Shown one piece after another: positions 1 through 7,736 of a stretch of 31,802 bases of DNA. Numbering within the stretch: position 1 is the first letter of the stretch; every line of letters starts with the position of its first letter. The notes below the pieces were generated by a model. The model was given only the letters and a program-made list of their open reading frames with translations, was not told the origin of the DNA and did no database searches. This stretch comes from CAZONC01 sp964581305. GTDB taxonomy: Archaea > Aenigmatarchaeota > Aenigmatarchaeia > CG10238-14 > SCSR01. A program made the position numbers and the translations under genes. The DNA lies in NCBI GenBank assembly GCA_964581305.1, contig CAZONC010000006.1, positions 1 through 31,802 on the forward strand, written 5' to 3'.

Positions 1-38
1 ATTTAAATCCAAAAATTAAAAATAATACGGTGAAAAGA

Positions 39-203
39 ATGGCGTATGTTGTTAAATCGGCTGTAAAAGCTTTGTTAAAAGGAATGCGAGTTGGAGGGGA
101 CTTTTGGGAAGAGCTGGACGCATGCATTAGCTCCAAAGTTAAGCGAGCAGTTGAACGAGCAAAGGCCAATGGAAGAAAAACAGTAAGAGGCTGTGATGTC
201 TAA
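39..203 (+). CDS. Small single histone-fold protein (DUF1931-like)
   Basis: A 54-residue protein, too short for many gene finders. It starts with MAYVVKSAVKALLKG and ends in the pattern KANGRKTVRGCDV. A short helix, a long helix beginning near GDFWEELD, then AKANGRKTV is what is seen in small archaeal DUF1931/histone-fold proteins, which probably bind DNA. The ATG at 39 is chosen because GGTGA lies five bases upstream; an in-frame GTG at 30 is an alternative. The C-terminus is unusually short, stopping right at the end of the predicted third helix. The stop codon overlaps the stop of the convergent DUF1512 gene by four bases. Family assignment rests on recognition of the pattern, not on a search. 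Confidence 0.7.
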   Translation: MAYVVKSAVKALLKGMRVGGDFWEELDACISSKVKRAVERAKANGRKTVRGCDV

Positions 204-1390
204 TATCCGCTCCAAATTGATAACCAAAATGGCTTTTTCTCTTCTTCTTTTTCTTTCGCGCGCATAATTCTAATAATTTTTCTTATTTGCTCTTCGGCTT
301 TTTGAGCTGAGAGCGAATCGTTTCCAACACCACACGTATTTCCCACACCAACCACAATTATTTTTCCTTTTTCTTTTGTAGTAGCAATATTTTCCTCGAC
401 AAGCTGAACAACTCTTTTCACAGCCTGAAGAATTTCAGCCCGCATTGGCATTATTGCCTCTTCCTGACTCATTTTAATTATTATGGAATCCAGTGGTATG
501 TTACGCTCAGTAGCCAAATTCTCTATGTACGCTCTATCAACCCCTATGCCGCCTATTGCCACACCAACACCTTCTGCTACACTACCGGTTTTTTCACCTT
601 CCAGCTTAGCAGCTGCGTCAATGGTAATAATTTTTGCTATTTTTCCTTTTTTCACAATTTTTTCCACAGCCCGTCCAATCCTGCCAAGCCTTCCGCCAGG
701 ACCTTTGGCTTTAACTATCAAAACAGTTCTTCCTTTTATTCTGCGAGTAGCAACTAGTGTTTCTTCCTCAATTTCCTTTGTGCGGGCCTTTCCAATTAGG
801 TGAGCACCAACTAATGCACCAACCGAATCGCCAATTGGCCATCCATTTGTTAGTGCATCCGTTCCTTTTGAAAGTGCTTTAGCTATTCTTTCTATTAAAG
901 GTATATTCATTTGAAAGAGCATTGCTAGCTGAAGGTTTCGCGTTTTTCTTATAAGTTCCATATAATGTCTTATAGTTTTTGTTAATTGATTTAGTGTTAT
1001 TGCACCCGAAATGCCCATTGCAAGATTTGCTCTAGATTCCGAATCAAGGTGTGGTGCAATGTGCTTTACAAAATATTTGAATTTTTTTTCAGACAGTATT
1101 GTCAGATGTTCAAATTTTTTTATTATTCCGTATGGATCTAAAGAAACTGGTTCGATTATAAAAAATTCCAAAAAATTGTTTATCGCATTTTTTATTTTCG
1201 GTGATGGTTTTTTTGCAATTTTTCTGTAAATTGTTCTTTTTGCTTTTAGCGTGAAGTCATCCAACATTTTAAGTGTTATACCAAGTCGCCAAAGTATTTG
1301 ATACACTATTATTTGTTGCTGGAAAAAAATGAATATGAAAATCAATATAAACCAAACTATTGTTACAATGTCAAACTGACCTAGGATCAT
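200..1390 (-). CDS. DUF1512 family membrane-anchored protein
   Basis: A 396-residue protein matching the archaeal DUF1512 family, whose function is unknown. One hydrophobic segment at about residues 7-30 is followed by a basic region, so it is probably an N-terminally anchored cytoplasmic protein. The C-terminal half holds the conserved glycine-rich stretches of the family: PIGDSVG near 185, AKGPGGRLG near 228, an acidic DAAAKLEGEKTG near 258 and GVGNTCGVGN near 350. These could form a nucleotide- or phosphate-binding surface, but that is inference. Length agrees with the family. The gene is convergent with the histone-fold gene and divergent from the next gene, with which it may share a TATA-like element. 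Confidence 0.8.
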   Translation of the reverse strand: MILGQFDIVTIVWFILIFIFIFFQQQIIVYQILWRLGITLKMLDDFTLKAKRTIYRKIAKKPSPKIKNAINNFLEFFIIEPVSLDPYGIIKKFEHLTILSEKKFKYFVKHIAPHLDSESRANLAMGISGAITLNQLTKTIRHYMELIRKTRNLQLAMLFQMNIPLIERIAKALSKGTDALTNGWPIGDSVGALVGAHLIGKARTKEIEEETLVATRRIKGRTVLIVKAKGPGGRLGRIGRAVEKIVKKGKIAKIITIDAAAKLEGEKTGSVAEGVGVAIGGIGVDRAYIENLATERNIPLDSIIIKMSQEEAIMPMRAEILQAVKRVVQLVEENIATTKEKGKIIVVGVGNTCGVGNDSLSAQKAEEQIRKIIRIMRAKEKEEEKKPFWLSIWSGY

Positions 1391-1405
1391 TCAATCCTTA
1401 TTTTT

Positions 1406-1415
1406 TATTTAAAAA
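1406..1415. promoter_or_regulatory. Candidate bidirectional TATA box
   Basis: A TATTTAAAAA element sits in the short divergent gap between the DUF1512 gene (start 1390) and the anchored unknown (start 1444). Its distance from either start codon, about 21 and 33 bases, is near what archaeal TBP sites need for short-leader transcripts. A second A/T element at 1424-1435 is closer to the + strand gene. Confidence 0.35.
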
Positions 1416-1443
1416 CATATAAACTTATATATAATTAGATAGA

Positions 1444-2112
1444 ATGTCTGCCTGGAAAAAAATATCGAAACTTCTGATTGTGATTGTAGTAACTTTGGCT
1501 GTAATTGGTTTTCTATTTGGAACAGAAATTGGCTTGAGATTTGTTAATTTTGTAAAGATTGGCGGTGAAAAAGTTCTTTCTTCAATTCTGGGTCTTACAC
1601 AAAAAACAGAGGGAAAAATTACAGAGATACGGTTAAGTATAGACAGTGAATCACTTGCTGGAAAGGTATTTACTGCTGTTAATACAAGCATTTCTATTAG
1701 CGGGAATTGCGATGAAGTTATGATAAATAATGCAAAAGTTCTCACACCTACTTCTTGTGCAATGCAATTTCAGAATGCAAACGGAAGTATTAATTTTGAT
1801 AGCAATTTGAAAGGAAAATTAAATGCCCCTCTTTTTGCTATAAATAATTTATCTTTTGTCAATGTAAATACACAATTTTCAATTTTGCCAGAAGAATTTT
1901 ACATTTCAAATATCAGTCAAAACAAAATTTCAATAAACATAAAAAGAGGGGTATTGACCATTTTGAATGATGATGGAAGTATAAGATGCACGATAAATTA
2001 TCAAAATGAAGTACTTGAGCTAAGGAATTATGTCGGAAGTCTTGAGTTTAAGAATGGCACCTTTGTTTTAATAGGAACAAGTACCTTTACCAATATCTGT
2101 ACACCAAAATAA
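1444..2112 (+). CDS. Anchored hypothetical protein, beta-rich exterior
   Basis: A 222-residue protein I do not recognise. Residues about 9-28 (LLIVIVVTLAVIGFLFG core) form a membrane anchor preceded by lysines, so the rest is probably outside the membrane. The remainder is rich in N, S, T, I and V with alternating hydrophobic residues, suggesting beta strands. Three cysteines near 88, 101 and 184 plus one near the C-terminus could form disulfides. It precedes sepF on the same strand with a 34-base gap, so a link to the cell envelope or division is possible but unproven. Confidence 0.7.
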   Translation: MSAWKKISKLLIVIVVTLAVIGFLFGTEIGLRFVNFVKIGGEKVLSSILGLTQKTEGKITEIRLSIDSESLAGKVFTAVNTSISISGNCDEVMINNAKVLTPTSCAMQFQNANGSINFDSNLKGKLNAPLFAINNLSFVNVNTQFSILPEEFYISNISQNKISINIKRGVLTILNDDGSIRCTINYQNEVLELRNYVGSLEFKNGTFVLIGTSTFTNICTPK

Positions 2113-2146
2113 TTAAATTTAAAAAATAAATTAAAATAGTGAGTTT

Positions 2147-2479
2147 ATGATTGAAAAAATAAAAAAAGTAGTGGAAGGGTTTTTGCCAAGAAAAAAAGAA
2201 ACTGTGGAATTGCCGGTTGAAGAACCTCCAACAGAAAAAGTAACTGTTCGTGTTGAAAGGCTTGGCGGATTTGACGATGTGGAAAGAATTGTAAAATTGG
2301 TTAAGGATGGTAATGTTGTATTTCTGAAAACAAAAGATATACAGAAAAGGGATTTGGGTGAGTTTCAGAACAGCTTGCAAAAAATGAAAAGAATTTGCAT
2401 GCAAAACAATTTTGATATTGTCGGCACAGAGGAAGGTTATCTTATAATTACACCAAAATTTGCTCGAATTGAAAGATAG
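2147..2479 (+). CDS. sepF: Cell division protein SepF
   Basis: A 110-residue protein with the DUF552/SepF fold from about residue 30 to 108: an RVERL strand, FDDVERIVKLVKDGNVVFL (GN..... strand), KTKDIQKRDLGEFQNSL and a closing GTEEGYLIIT strand. Archaeal SepF links FtsZ to the membrane by an N-terminal amphipathic helix; here MIEKIKKVVEGFLP fits that helix. A GTGA motif lies just upstream of the ATG. No ftsZ gene is next to it, but a candidate tubulin-superfamily gene lies about 5 kb downstream on the other strand. Confidence 0.88.
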   Translation: MIEKIKKVVEGFLPRKKETVELPVEEPPTEKVTVRVERLGGFDDVERIVKLVKDGNVVFLKTKDIQKRDLGEFQNSLQKMKRICMQNNFDIVGTEEGYLIITPKFARIER

Positions 2480-2490
2480 AATTAAATATT

Positions 2491-3237
2491 ATGAGATTTG
2501 GGCGATTCAAAACATTTATTTTTGATTTAGACGGAACTGTTTGGACATGGGATAAATTAATTCCTGGTGCAGAAAAAATATTGAATAATCTTATCAAAGA
2601 AGGTAAACAGTGTCTTTTTATAACTAATAATACTATTCTTCCTAGAGATGGTATAGTAAAAAAATTAAGAACTTTTGGCATTCCTGTGAATAAAAATGAA
2701 GTTATCACCTCATCCTTCGTGGCAGCAGAGTATTTAAGAGGAAAGAAGGCACGAGTTTTTGCAATTGGCGACGGTATTAAGAAGGAACTGAAAGCGGTAG
2801 CTAAAATTACAGAAAAAAAACCTGATTATGTGGTAGTTGGACATGATTTTAATTTTAATTATGAAAAACTTTCTTTGGCATGCACAGCCATAAAAAATGG
2901 TGCCAAATTTTTATCATGTGGTAAAGGAAGATATTTTATTCATGGTAATAAACTAGATATAGGAACCGGAGTTTTTGTTAATACCATAGAATATGCAACT
3001 GGTAAAAAATCAATTCTTATAGGTAAACCATCACGGTTTATGAATTATTTCATTGATCTTTTCAATGCTTCGCCCAAAAAACAAACTGTTCTTATTGGCG
3101 ATGAACTAGCAGCAGATATAAAAACTGGACAGGATCTTGGATATTTCACTGTTCTTGTTCGTACAGGCATTGACAAAATTACTAAAAAAATAAAACCCGA
3201 TATGGTTATAAATTCTATTGCTGATATAAAAATTTAA
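2491..3237 (+). CDS. HAD-superfamily IIA phosphatase
   Basis: A 248-residue HAD hydrolase of the NagD/4-nitrophenylphosphatase type. Motif I is FDLDGTVW (nucleophile D12, general acid D14), motif II is ITNN (44-47), motif III lysine is K179 in IGKPS, and motif IV is IGDELAADI (D204, D209). The large middle insertion is the type IIA cap. The substrate cannot be read from the sequence; members act on small phosphate esters such as phosphoglycolate. It ends in TAA directly followed by the GTG start of metG, so the two are co-transcribed. Confidence 0.85.
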   Translation: MRFGRFKTFIFDLDGTVWTWDKLIPGAEKILNNLIKEGKQCLFITNNTILPRDGIVKKLRTFGIPVNKNEVITSSFVAAEYLRGKKARVFAIGDGIKKELKAVAKITEKKPDYVVVGHDFNFNYEKLSLACTAIKNGAKFLSCGKGRYFIHGNKLDIGTGVFVNTIEYATGKKSILIGKPSRFMNYFIDLFNASPKKQTVLIGDELAADIKTGQDLGYFTVLVRTGIDKITKKIKPDMVINSIADIKI

Positions 3238-4698
3238 GTGGTGAAAATTAAGAAGTTTTATATTACTACAGCAATTGATTATGTAAATGCACCGCCGCAT
3301 CTAGGACATGTTTACGAAAAAGTATGTGCTGATGTTTTAGCTAGATGGCATAGACTCAAAGGTGAGGACGTTTTCTTTTTAACTGGTACAGATGAAAATG
3401 CACAAAAAAATGAAAAGGCTGCACGCGAAGCAGGAATACCAGTAAAGGAATTTGTAGATAGAAATGCAGAGAAATTTAAGGAACTGTGCAAAATTTTTTA
3501 TATTTCTTACGACGATTTTATCCGAACAACCGAACCTCGGCATGTAAAAGTTGCGCAACAAATTTTTAAAAAATTATTTAATAATGGTGATATATACAAA
3601 GGCATTTATGAAGGTTATTATTGCAGCGGATGCGAGGAATTCAAGACAGAAAGGGATTTGGTTGATGGCAAATGCCCAGAGCATAATAAAGAACCAGAAT
3701 GGCTAAAAGAGGAATGCTATTTCTTTAAATTGAGCAAATATAAAGATGCAATTTTGAAATTGTTGGAAAAGGGATTTGTTTATCCTGAAAAAAGAAAGAA
3801 TGAGATTTTAGCTCGGCTAAAAGAGGGTTTAAGGGACATATCTGTAAGTAGACCGAATATAAATTGGGGAATTGACACGCCAATTGATAGCACACATAAG
3901 ATATGGGTTTGGATAGATGCTCTTACAAATTATATATCAGCACTTGAATTTCCTGGAGAGAAATATCAACGATATTGGCCTGCTGATGTTCATTTGATTG
4001 GGAAAGGTATAAATTGGTTTCATTCAGTTATTTGGCCAGCAATTCTTCTATCTGCAGGTATTCCGTTACCAAAACTAATTCTTGTGCATGGATATATAAC
4101 AAGCGGTGGCAAAAAACTTTCAAAATCACTCGGTACTACAGTAGATCCATTTGAACTTGCAAAAAAATACAACGTCGATGCAATAAGATATTTTTTAATT
4201 AGAGAAATACCATTTGGCGAGGATGGTGATTTTTCTGAGGAAGCGTTGATTGCAAGAATAAATGGAGAACTTGTTGCTGATTTGGGAAATCTAATTTATC
4301 GTGTTCTTACTTTAGCCGAAAAATTTGAAGGCGAAATAGAAGGAATACCAGAATTGGACAAACAGCTGAATTTAGAGAAAATTATTTCTTATATGGAAAA
4401 TTTTGAGCTGCATAATGCACTAAATGAAATATGGAAATTTGTTCGTGCAACAAATAAATACATAAATGAAAAGCAACCATGGAAATTGAGTGGAAAGGAA
4501 CTTGGAAATGTTTTGTATAATTTGTTGGAAGCATGTCGAATTATATCAATATTAATTAGCCCATTCATGCCTTCAACAAGTGAAAAAATTAACGCGCAAC
4601 TAGGTGTTGAATCTGGAAAATTGAGCGATTGCAAATTTGGAAAATTTAAAGGTAAGATTAAAAAAGGTGATTATTTATTTAAGAAGGTGGGTAAATGA
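3238..4698 (+). CDS. metG: Methionyl-tRNA synthetase, catalytic chain
   Basis: Charges tRNA-Met with methionine. The 486-residue chain has the class I signature HLGH (21-24), the KLSKS loop (293-297), and a zinc knuckle made of C129, C132, C146 and H149 in the connective peptide. WIDALTNYISAL is the methionine-pocket region. The anticodon-binding helical domain follows, with NEKQPW near the end. It stops before the C-terminal OB-fold domain, which is supplied by the next gene. The start is one of two adjacent GTG codons (3238 or 3241). The stop overlaps the next start as ATGA. Confidence 0.95.
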   Translation: MVKIKKFYITTAIDYVNAPPHLGHVYEKVCADVLARWHRLKGEDVFFLTGTDENAQKNEKAAREAGIPVKEFVDRNAEKFKELCKIFYISYDDFIRTTEPRHVKVAQQIFKKLFNNGDIYKGIYEGYYCSGCEEFKTERDLVDGKCPEHNKEPEWLKEECYFFKLSKYKDAILKLLEKGFVYPEKRKNEILARLKEGLRDISVSRPNINWGIDTPIDSTHKIWVWIDALTNYISALEFPGEKYQRYWPADVHLIGKGINWFHSVIWPAILLSAGIPLPKLILVHGYITSGGKKLSKSLGTTVDPFELAKKYNVDAIRYFLIREIPFGEDGDFSEEALIARINGELVADLGNLIYRVLTLAEKFEGEIEGIPELDKQLNLEKIISYMENFELHNALNEIWKFVRATNKYINEKQPWKLSGKELGNVLYNLLEACRIISILISPFMPSTSEKINAQLGVESGKLSDCKFGKFKGKIKKGDYLFKKVGK

Positions 4699-5018
4699 TA
4701 AATTTTGATATGTGGAAAACAATTGATATGCGCGTTGGGAAAGTTGTGGATGTGGAAGAAATAAAAGATGCGCGAAATTTAATTAGATTGCAAGTTGATT
4801 TTGGTGCAGAGCATAGGCAAGCAGTGGCTGGAATTGCAAAATGGTATAGAGCTGAAGAACTAAAAGGAAAAAAGTTTGTTTTTGTTTTAAATCTTGAGCC
4901 GAAAAAAATATTTGGTTATGAAAGCAATTGTATGATTTTAGCTGCTCAGGATGAAAAAGGAAATGTAGTACTTATTGCGCCTGAAAAAGATGTAAAAGAG
5001 GGAAGTAGAATAGTATGA
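4695..5018 (+). CDS. metG2: MetRS C-terminal tRNA-binding chain (Trbp111-like)
   Basis: A 107-residue OB-fold protein equivalent to the C-terminal domain of long MetRS and to Trbp111/Arc1p-type tRNA binders. Diagnostic stretches are IDMRVGKVVDVEEI, the HRQAVAGIAKWY strand and loop, and NLEPKKIFGYESNCMILAA. It probably dimerises and gives MetRS extra, non-specific tRNA affinity. The four-base overlap with metG and the direct order argue that it is the detached beta chain of the same enzyme, not a stray chaperone. Its stop also overlaps the S27e start as ATGA. Confidence 0.92.
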   Translation: MINFDMWKTIDMRVGKVVDVEEIKDARNLIRLQVDFGAEHRQAVAGIAKWYRAEELKGKKFVFVLNLEPKKIFGYESNCMILAAQDEKGNVVLIAPEKDVKEGSRIV

Positions 5019-5197
5019 AGATTGTAAAAGGACCAAGAAGTAGATTTTTAAAAGTTATTTGCAAAAAATGTGGAAATGAACAAATAATTTTTGACCGTGC
5101 TGCAACAATTGTAAAATGTTTAAAATGTGGTGAAGTTTTGGCAGAACCCACTGGCGGTGTAGCAAGGTTAAAAACAAAGGTAGTAAGCGTTTTATAA
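5015..5197 (+). CDS. rps27e: Ribosomal protein eS27 (S27e)
   Basis: A 60-residue small-subunit protein of archaea and eukaryotes. A four-cysteine zinc ribbon is visible: C16-x2-C19 and C35-x2-C38, with TIVKCLKCGEVLAEPTGG as the family hallmark. Length is typical. It is translationally coupled to the MetRS beta chain by an ATGA overlap, giving a four-gene run with the HAD phosphatase. Confidence 0.94.
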   Translation: MKIVKGPRSRFLKVICKKCGNEQIIFDRAATIVKCLKCGEVLAEPTGGVARLKTKVVSVL

Positions 5198-5218
5198 ACG
5201 CGAAATAAATATAAAAAT

Positions 5219-5416
5219 ATGCGAATAGATAGGTTAAAGTTATTGGCTTATTTATGTGCAATATTTAACCCAATACCTCTTGGATTAATATCCGGTGCTA
5301 TTCTTTATAGCGATCCAAAATATAGAAAAAGTGGCAGAAACGTTTTTGCCATATCAATGATTTTAATAATCGTAATAATTGTTTTACTTGCATATTTAGG
5401 AATCAAAAGCCAGTAA
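5219..5416 (+). CDS. Small two-helix membrane protein
   Basis: A 65-residue protein with two hydrophobic segments, about residues 7-29 (LLAYLCAIFNPIPLGLISGA) and 43-61 (FAISMILIIVIIVLLAYLG), joined by a basic loop SDPKYRKSGRN. I do not recognise the family. It follows S27e by 21 bases. The 3' end overlaps the convergent membrane microprotein by 14 bases. Confidence 0.6.
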   Translation: MRIDRLKLLAYLCAIFNPIPLGLISGAILYSDPKYRKSGRNVFAISMILIIVIIVLLAYLGIKSQ

Positions 5417-5564
5417 AAGTTTCAATAATATCAGAGAGTGTTATTATTAACCCTTTTATGAGTAAAATCAATCCAATATACTTTACTATTTGCAATCCTA
5501 TCGGACTTGTTAGAATTAAAATGCTCCCCAATATATCAATCATGCCTAATATTGCAAGTATCAT
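5403..5564 (-). CDS. Membrane microprotein B of a tandem pair
   Basis: A 53-residue, almost wholly hydrophobic protein beginning MILAILGMIDILGS. The ATG at 5564 is chosen over the longer frame start at 5585 because it overlaps the upstream stop as ATGA and because from there the protein aligns end to end with its neighbour. Shared positions include the GMID motif near residue 8 and LLIKG/LIIKG near residue 39. Two membrane helices are predicted. Function is unknown. Confidence 0.55.
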   Translation of the reverse strand: MILAILGMIDILGSILILTSPIGLQIVKYIGLILLIKGLIITLSDIIETFTGF

Positions 5565-5713
5565 ATTCCCACTATTATACTCCAAAAACCTTTTATTATT
5601 AGAGCAGCTGCAATGAATTTTGCTATTTCAGCTAAAAAAGAAATAGGAATAACTAAAATAGTTATTCCAGCAATTAGATCTATCATTCCACAGATTACAA
5701 GTAACAAATTCAT
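5561..5713 (-). CDS. Membrane microprotein A of a tandem pair
   Basis: A 50-residue protein beginning MNLLLVICGMIDLIAG, with two hydrophobic helices separated by a short FLAEIAKF turn and a C-terminal GFWSIIVGI. It is paralogous to the following gene: GMID then a proline near residue 23 and (L/I)IKG in the second helix occur at matching positions. The upstream A/T-rich gap can hold a promoter divergent to that of hsp20. Function is unknown; membrane location is inferred from composition. Confidence 0.55.
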   Translation of the reverse strand: MNLLLVICGMIDLIAGITILVIPISFLAEIAKFIAAALIIKGFWSIIVGI

Positions 5714-5735
5714 ACTTTTTTAAATCAAAGGAAAA

Positions 5736-5745
5736 ATATTTAAAA
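5736..5745 (+). promoter_or_regulatory. TATA box for hsp20
   Basis: ATATTTAAAA is centred about 25 bases before the hsp20 start codon at 5765. That spacing places the transcription start at or next to the ATG, so the mRNA is probably leaderless. Confidence 0.5.
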
Positions 5746-5764
5746 CTATATCATAAAATTAAAA

Positions 5765-6196
5765 ATGATTGGTATGGCTTTTTGGTATTGGGATTGGGAC
5801 GAGATTGATAGATTACATCGGCGTTTACATCGTATTATCGAGCGAATGATGCCAGAATCGTTACTGGAATGGCAAACTTTTCCTGTGGATATAAGTGAAA
5901 CTGAAAATGAACTCATAGTAAGAGCTGATTTGCCAGGATATAAAAAGGAAGAAGTAAGTATAAGAGCAACTGAAAATACACTTGAGATCTCTGCACAAAA
6001 GAAGGAAGTTCGAAAAGAGAAAAGTGAAAATGTATTTAGAGCTGAAAGAAAGTTTGGTGCTCTAAGGCGGGCTTTTACACTGCCAGTTGAAGTGATTCCA
6101 GAAAGTGCTCAAGCAACTATGGAAAATGGGGTACTTGAAATTCGATTTAAAAAAGCAAAACCGAGGAAAAAGACAAAAGAAATAAAAATCAAATAA
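5765..6196 (+). CDS. hsp20: Small heat shock protein, Hsp20/alpha-crystallin
   Basis: A 143-residue holdase-type chaperone. A short N-terminal arm (WYWDWDEIDRLHRRL) precedes the alpha-crystallin domain at about residues 38-130. Family hallmarks are VDISETENELIVRADLPG, the beta-strand FRAERKFGALRRAFTLP, and A.MENGVLEIRFKKA (the conserved (A/x)xxxNGVL box). The lysine-rich tail ends in EIKIK, matching the I-x-I motif used for oligomer assembly. It is followed after four bases by a zinc-ribbon/Hsp20-like gene. Confidence 0.93.
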   Translation: MIGMAFWYWDWDEIDRLHRRLHRIIERMMPESLLEWQTFPVDISETENELIVRADLPGYKKEEVSIRATENTLEISAQKKEVRKEKSENVFRAERKFGALRRAFTLPVEVIPESAQATMENGVLEIRFKKAKPRKKTKEIKIK

Positions 6197-6200
6197 TATA

Positions 6201-6689
6201 GTGATGTTTAGAACAAGAAAATGTAAAAATTGTGGAAAAAAGATTGAAAGTGGCTGGAACTATTGTCCTTTCTGTGGTTATTTGCTTAAAGATTTTTTTG
6301 AAGAGGTGGAAAGAGAGATTGGAAAAATTTTTAGAATTCCATTTTCACGAGGTATAACTATTACCATACAATCTGGACCAAGCAAACTGACCAAAAGTCA
6401 ACGAATTGCAACAAAACCAAAACTTGCAAAAATGGCAAAAGTGAAAATTGTGGAGGAACCGCAAACAGAAATTAAAAAATTAAATGGGCGGGAAATAATT
6501 GAGATAAAGTTGCCTGATGTGAAGGACGAGAGCGATATAGAGATAAATGTTTTTGAACAAAGTATTGAAATTAAGGCGTATGCTGGCAAGAAAGGATATT
6601 TTAAGCTAATTCCAATTTCTCCAAATTCAGAAATTGTGGCAAAGGAATTTAAAAATAATATACTTAAGCTGGAGATTGCTACTTTTTAA
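6201..6689 (+). CDS. Zinc ribbon plus Hsp20/CS-like domain protein
   Basis: A 162-residue protein. The N-terminus is a zinc ribbon with C8, C11, C22 and C25 (CKNCG...CPFCG). A basic linker follows. The C-terminal part from about residue 92 has the strand pattern of an Hsp20/CS fold: EIIEIKLPDVKDESDIEINV, then SIEIKAYAGKKGYFKLIPI, and a final NNILKLEIA that mirrors the NGVLEI box of Hsp20. Directly downstream of hsp20 with a four-base gap, it may be a co-chaperone. The start may be GTG 6201 or ATG 6204. The Hsp20-like call is by pattern only. Confidence 0.65.
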   Translation: MMFRTRKCKNCGKKIESGWNYCPFCGYLLKDFFEEVEREIGKIFRIPFSRGITITIQSGPSKLTKSQRIATKPKLAKMAKVKIVEEPQTEIKKLNGREIIEIKLPDVKDESDIEINVFEQSIEIKAYAGKKGYFKLIPISPNSEIVAKEFKNNILKLEIATF

Positions 6690-6768
6690 ATTTACAAATT
6701 AAAACGTGCTTTTCATAACCATAATAAACTTTATTACCACAATATGGACATACTTTTGGCTCTGTCAT
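6679..6768 (-). CDS. 29-residue zinc-finger microprotein
   Basis: A very short ORF starting MTEPKVCPYCGNKVYYGYEK. It contains C7-x2-C10-x10-H21-x3-C25, a complete CCHC-type zinc site, in only 29 residues. It lies just downstream of the winged-helix gene on the same strand, with a gap of 33 bases, and its 3' end overlaps the convergent zinc-ribbon gene by 11 bases. It could be a free zinc knuckle that binds nucleic acid or a partner protein. Coding status rests on the intact motif and clean start and stop. Confidence 0.45.
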   Translation of the reverse strand: MTEPKVCPYCGNKVYYGYEKHVLICKFKK

Positions 6769-6801
6769 ATTTTTTATATAAAAAAATTTTAAAAAAAATT
6801 T

Positions 6802-7734
6802 TTACTCTATCCTAATTTTTCGCATAATATAAATTCCAGAACCGAGCTCAACAATATAATTTTCCTTTTTGAGATCAGCAAGCAAATAGTGTGCAATTTC
6901 TTTTAAATTGCGTTGTCGAGAGTATTTCTGCAATTGTGATACGAACTCATCCCTTGTTAGCGGCTCGTACATTGAATAAAGAAATATCTTTCGCGAAATA
7001 GCAAGCAGTTTTTTATATTTTTCCATACTTATTCCTGACTTATGTCGCGATGGTAGCTCGGCCGATTTGACTGGTTTGCTTGTACCGAAAACATAGCTTA
7101 TTCCCTCTTTTCGTATATTTCCCCTTTCACTTAAGTCCTGCAAAGCCAGAGACTTAAACTGTGCACATTCAGGCTCAGTTAGCGAATATTTTTTGCAAAT
7201 TTTACGCACTTTTTCATTCAATTCTTTGACTGTAATTTCCCTTTCTGCTATGAACTCCATCAATAGTTCATTTCTAAATTTATAATATTTTGCTGGGCTG
7301 CTATTATGCGGTATATAGGAATAAAAATTGTTGGCAGGTGAATATATCTCAAATTTCTTTCCATATAGCATTCTTTCTCTTTTTGCATACTTACCAGATT
7401 TAACACCACTCTCCAATATCTCACGAGCTCTCGTTTTTGATATTTTTGCAATTTGTGAAAGAAGTGGTACTGTTAATGCCCTATATTGTTCGTTCATTAT
7501 TCTATCTGCTATTTCTTCGATATTCTGTGCGCGATCTATTTCAAAATCGAACTTTCTTTTTCGCACAAATCGATCAAGATTTTTTTCAAAAAGATATTTT
7601 TCCAAAAGACTTTCCCTCAATTTTGCCTCTTGCTGTATTTTTCTCATTTTTTCGTATGCAATTATTTTGCTTATTATTCTTCCAAATTTTCGCATTTCGC
7701 GTCGCGTCTTTTTAATTTCTGACTTAAGCGACAT
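6802..7734 (-). CDS. Unknown protein with tandem winged-helix-like segments
   Basis: A 310-residue basic protein I do not recognise. The first 60 residues are charged and helical (KKTRREMRKFGRII). Three later segments each look like a winged helix: about 85-140 (VPLLSQIAKISKTRAREILE then a GKKFEIYSP wing), 165-218 (ITVKELNEKV.. then GISYVFG), and 255-308 (LTRDEFVSQL.. then GSGIYIMRKI). This could bind DNA, RNA or protein. It starts two bases after the stop of the tubulin-like gene upstream, so the two proteins are made together and probably act together. Confidence 0.6.
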   Translation of the reverse strand: MSLKSEIKKTRREMRKFGRIISKIIAYEKMRKIQQEAKLRESLLEKYLFEKNLDRFVRKRKFDFEIDRAQNIEEIADRIMNEQYRALTVPLLSQIAKISKTRAREILESGVKSGKYAKRERMLYGKKFEIYSPANNFYSYIPHNSSPAKYYKFRNELLMEFIAEREITVKELNEKVRKICKKYSLTEPECAQFKSLALQDLSERGNIRKEGISYVFGTSKPVKSAELPSRHKSGISMEKYKKLLAISRKIFLYSMYEPLTRDEFVSQLQKYSRQRNLKEIAHYLLADLKKENYIVELGSGIYIMRKIRIE

Positions 7735-7736
7735 GT

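Noticed and set aside
483..803. A 106-residue + strand ORF inside the DUF1512 gene
   Set aside because: It is a frame shadow antisense to a conserved family protein, serine/proline-rich in the way reverse frames of such genes are.
3238..3243. Missing ATG as a sign of a broken metG
   Set aside because: Two adjacent GTG codons right after the HAD stop give a normal MetRS N-terminus, and the catalytic motifs are intact.
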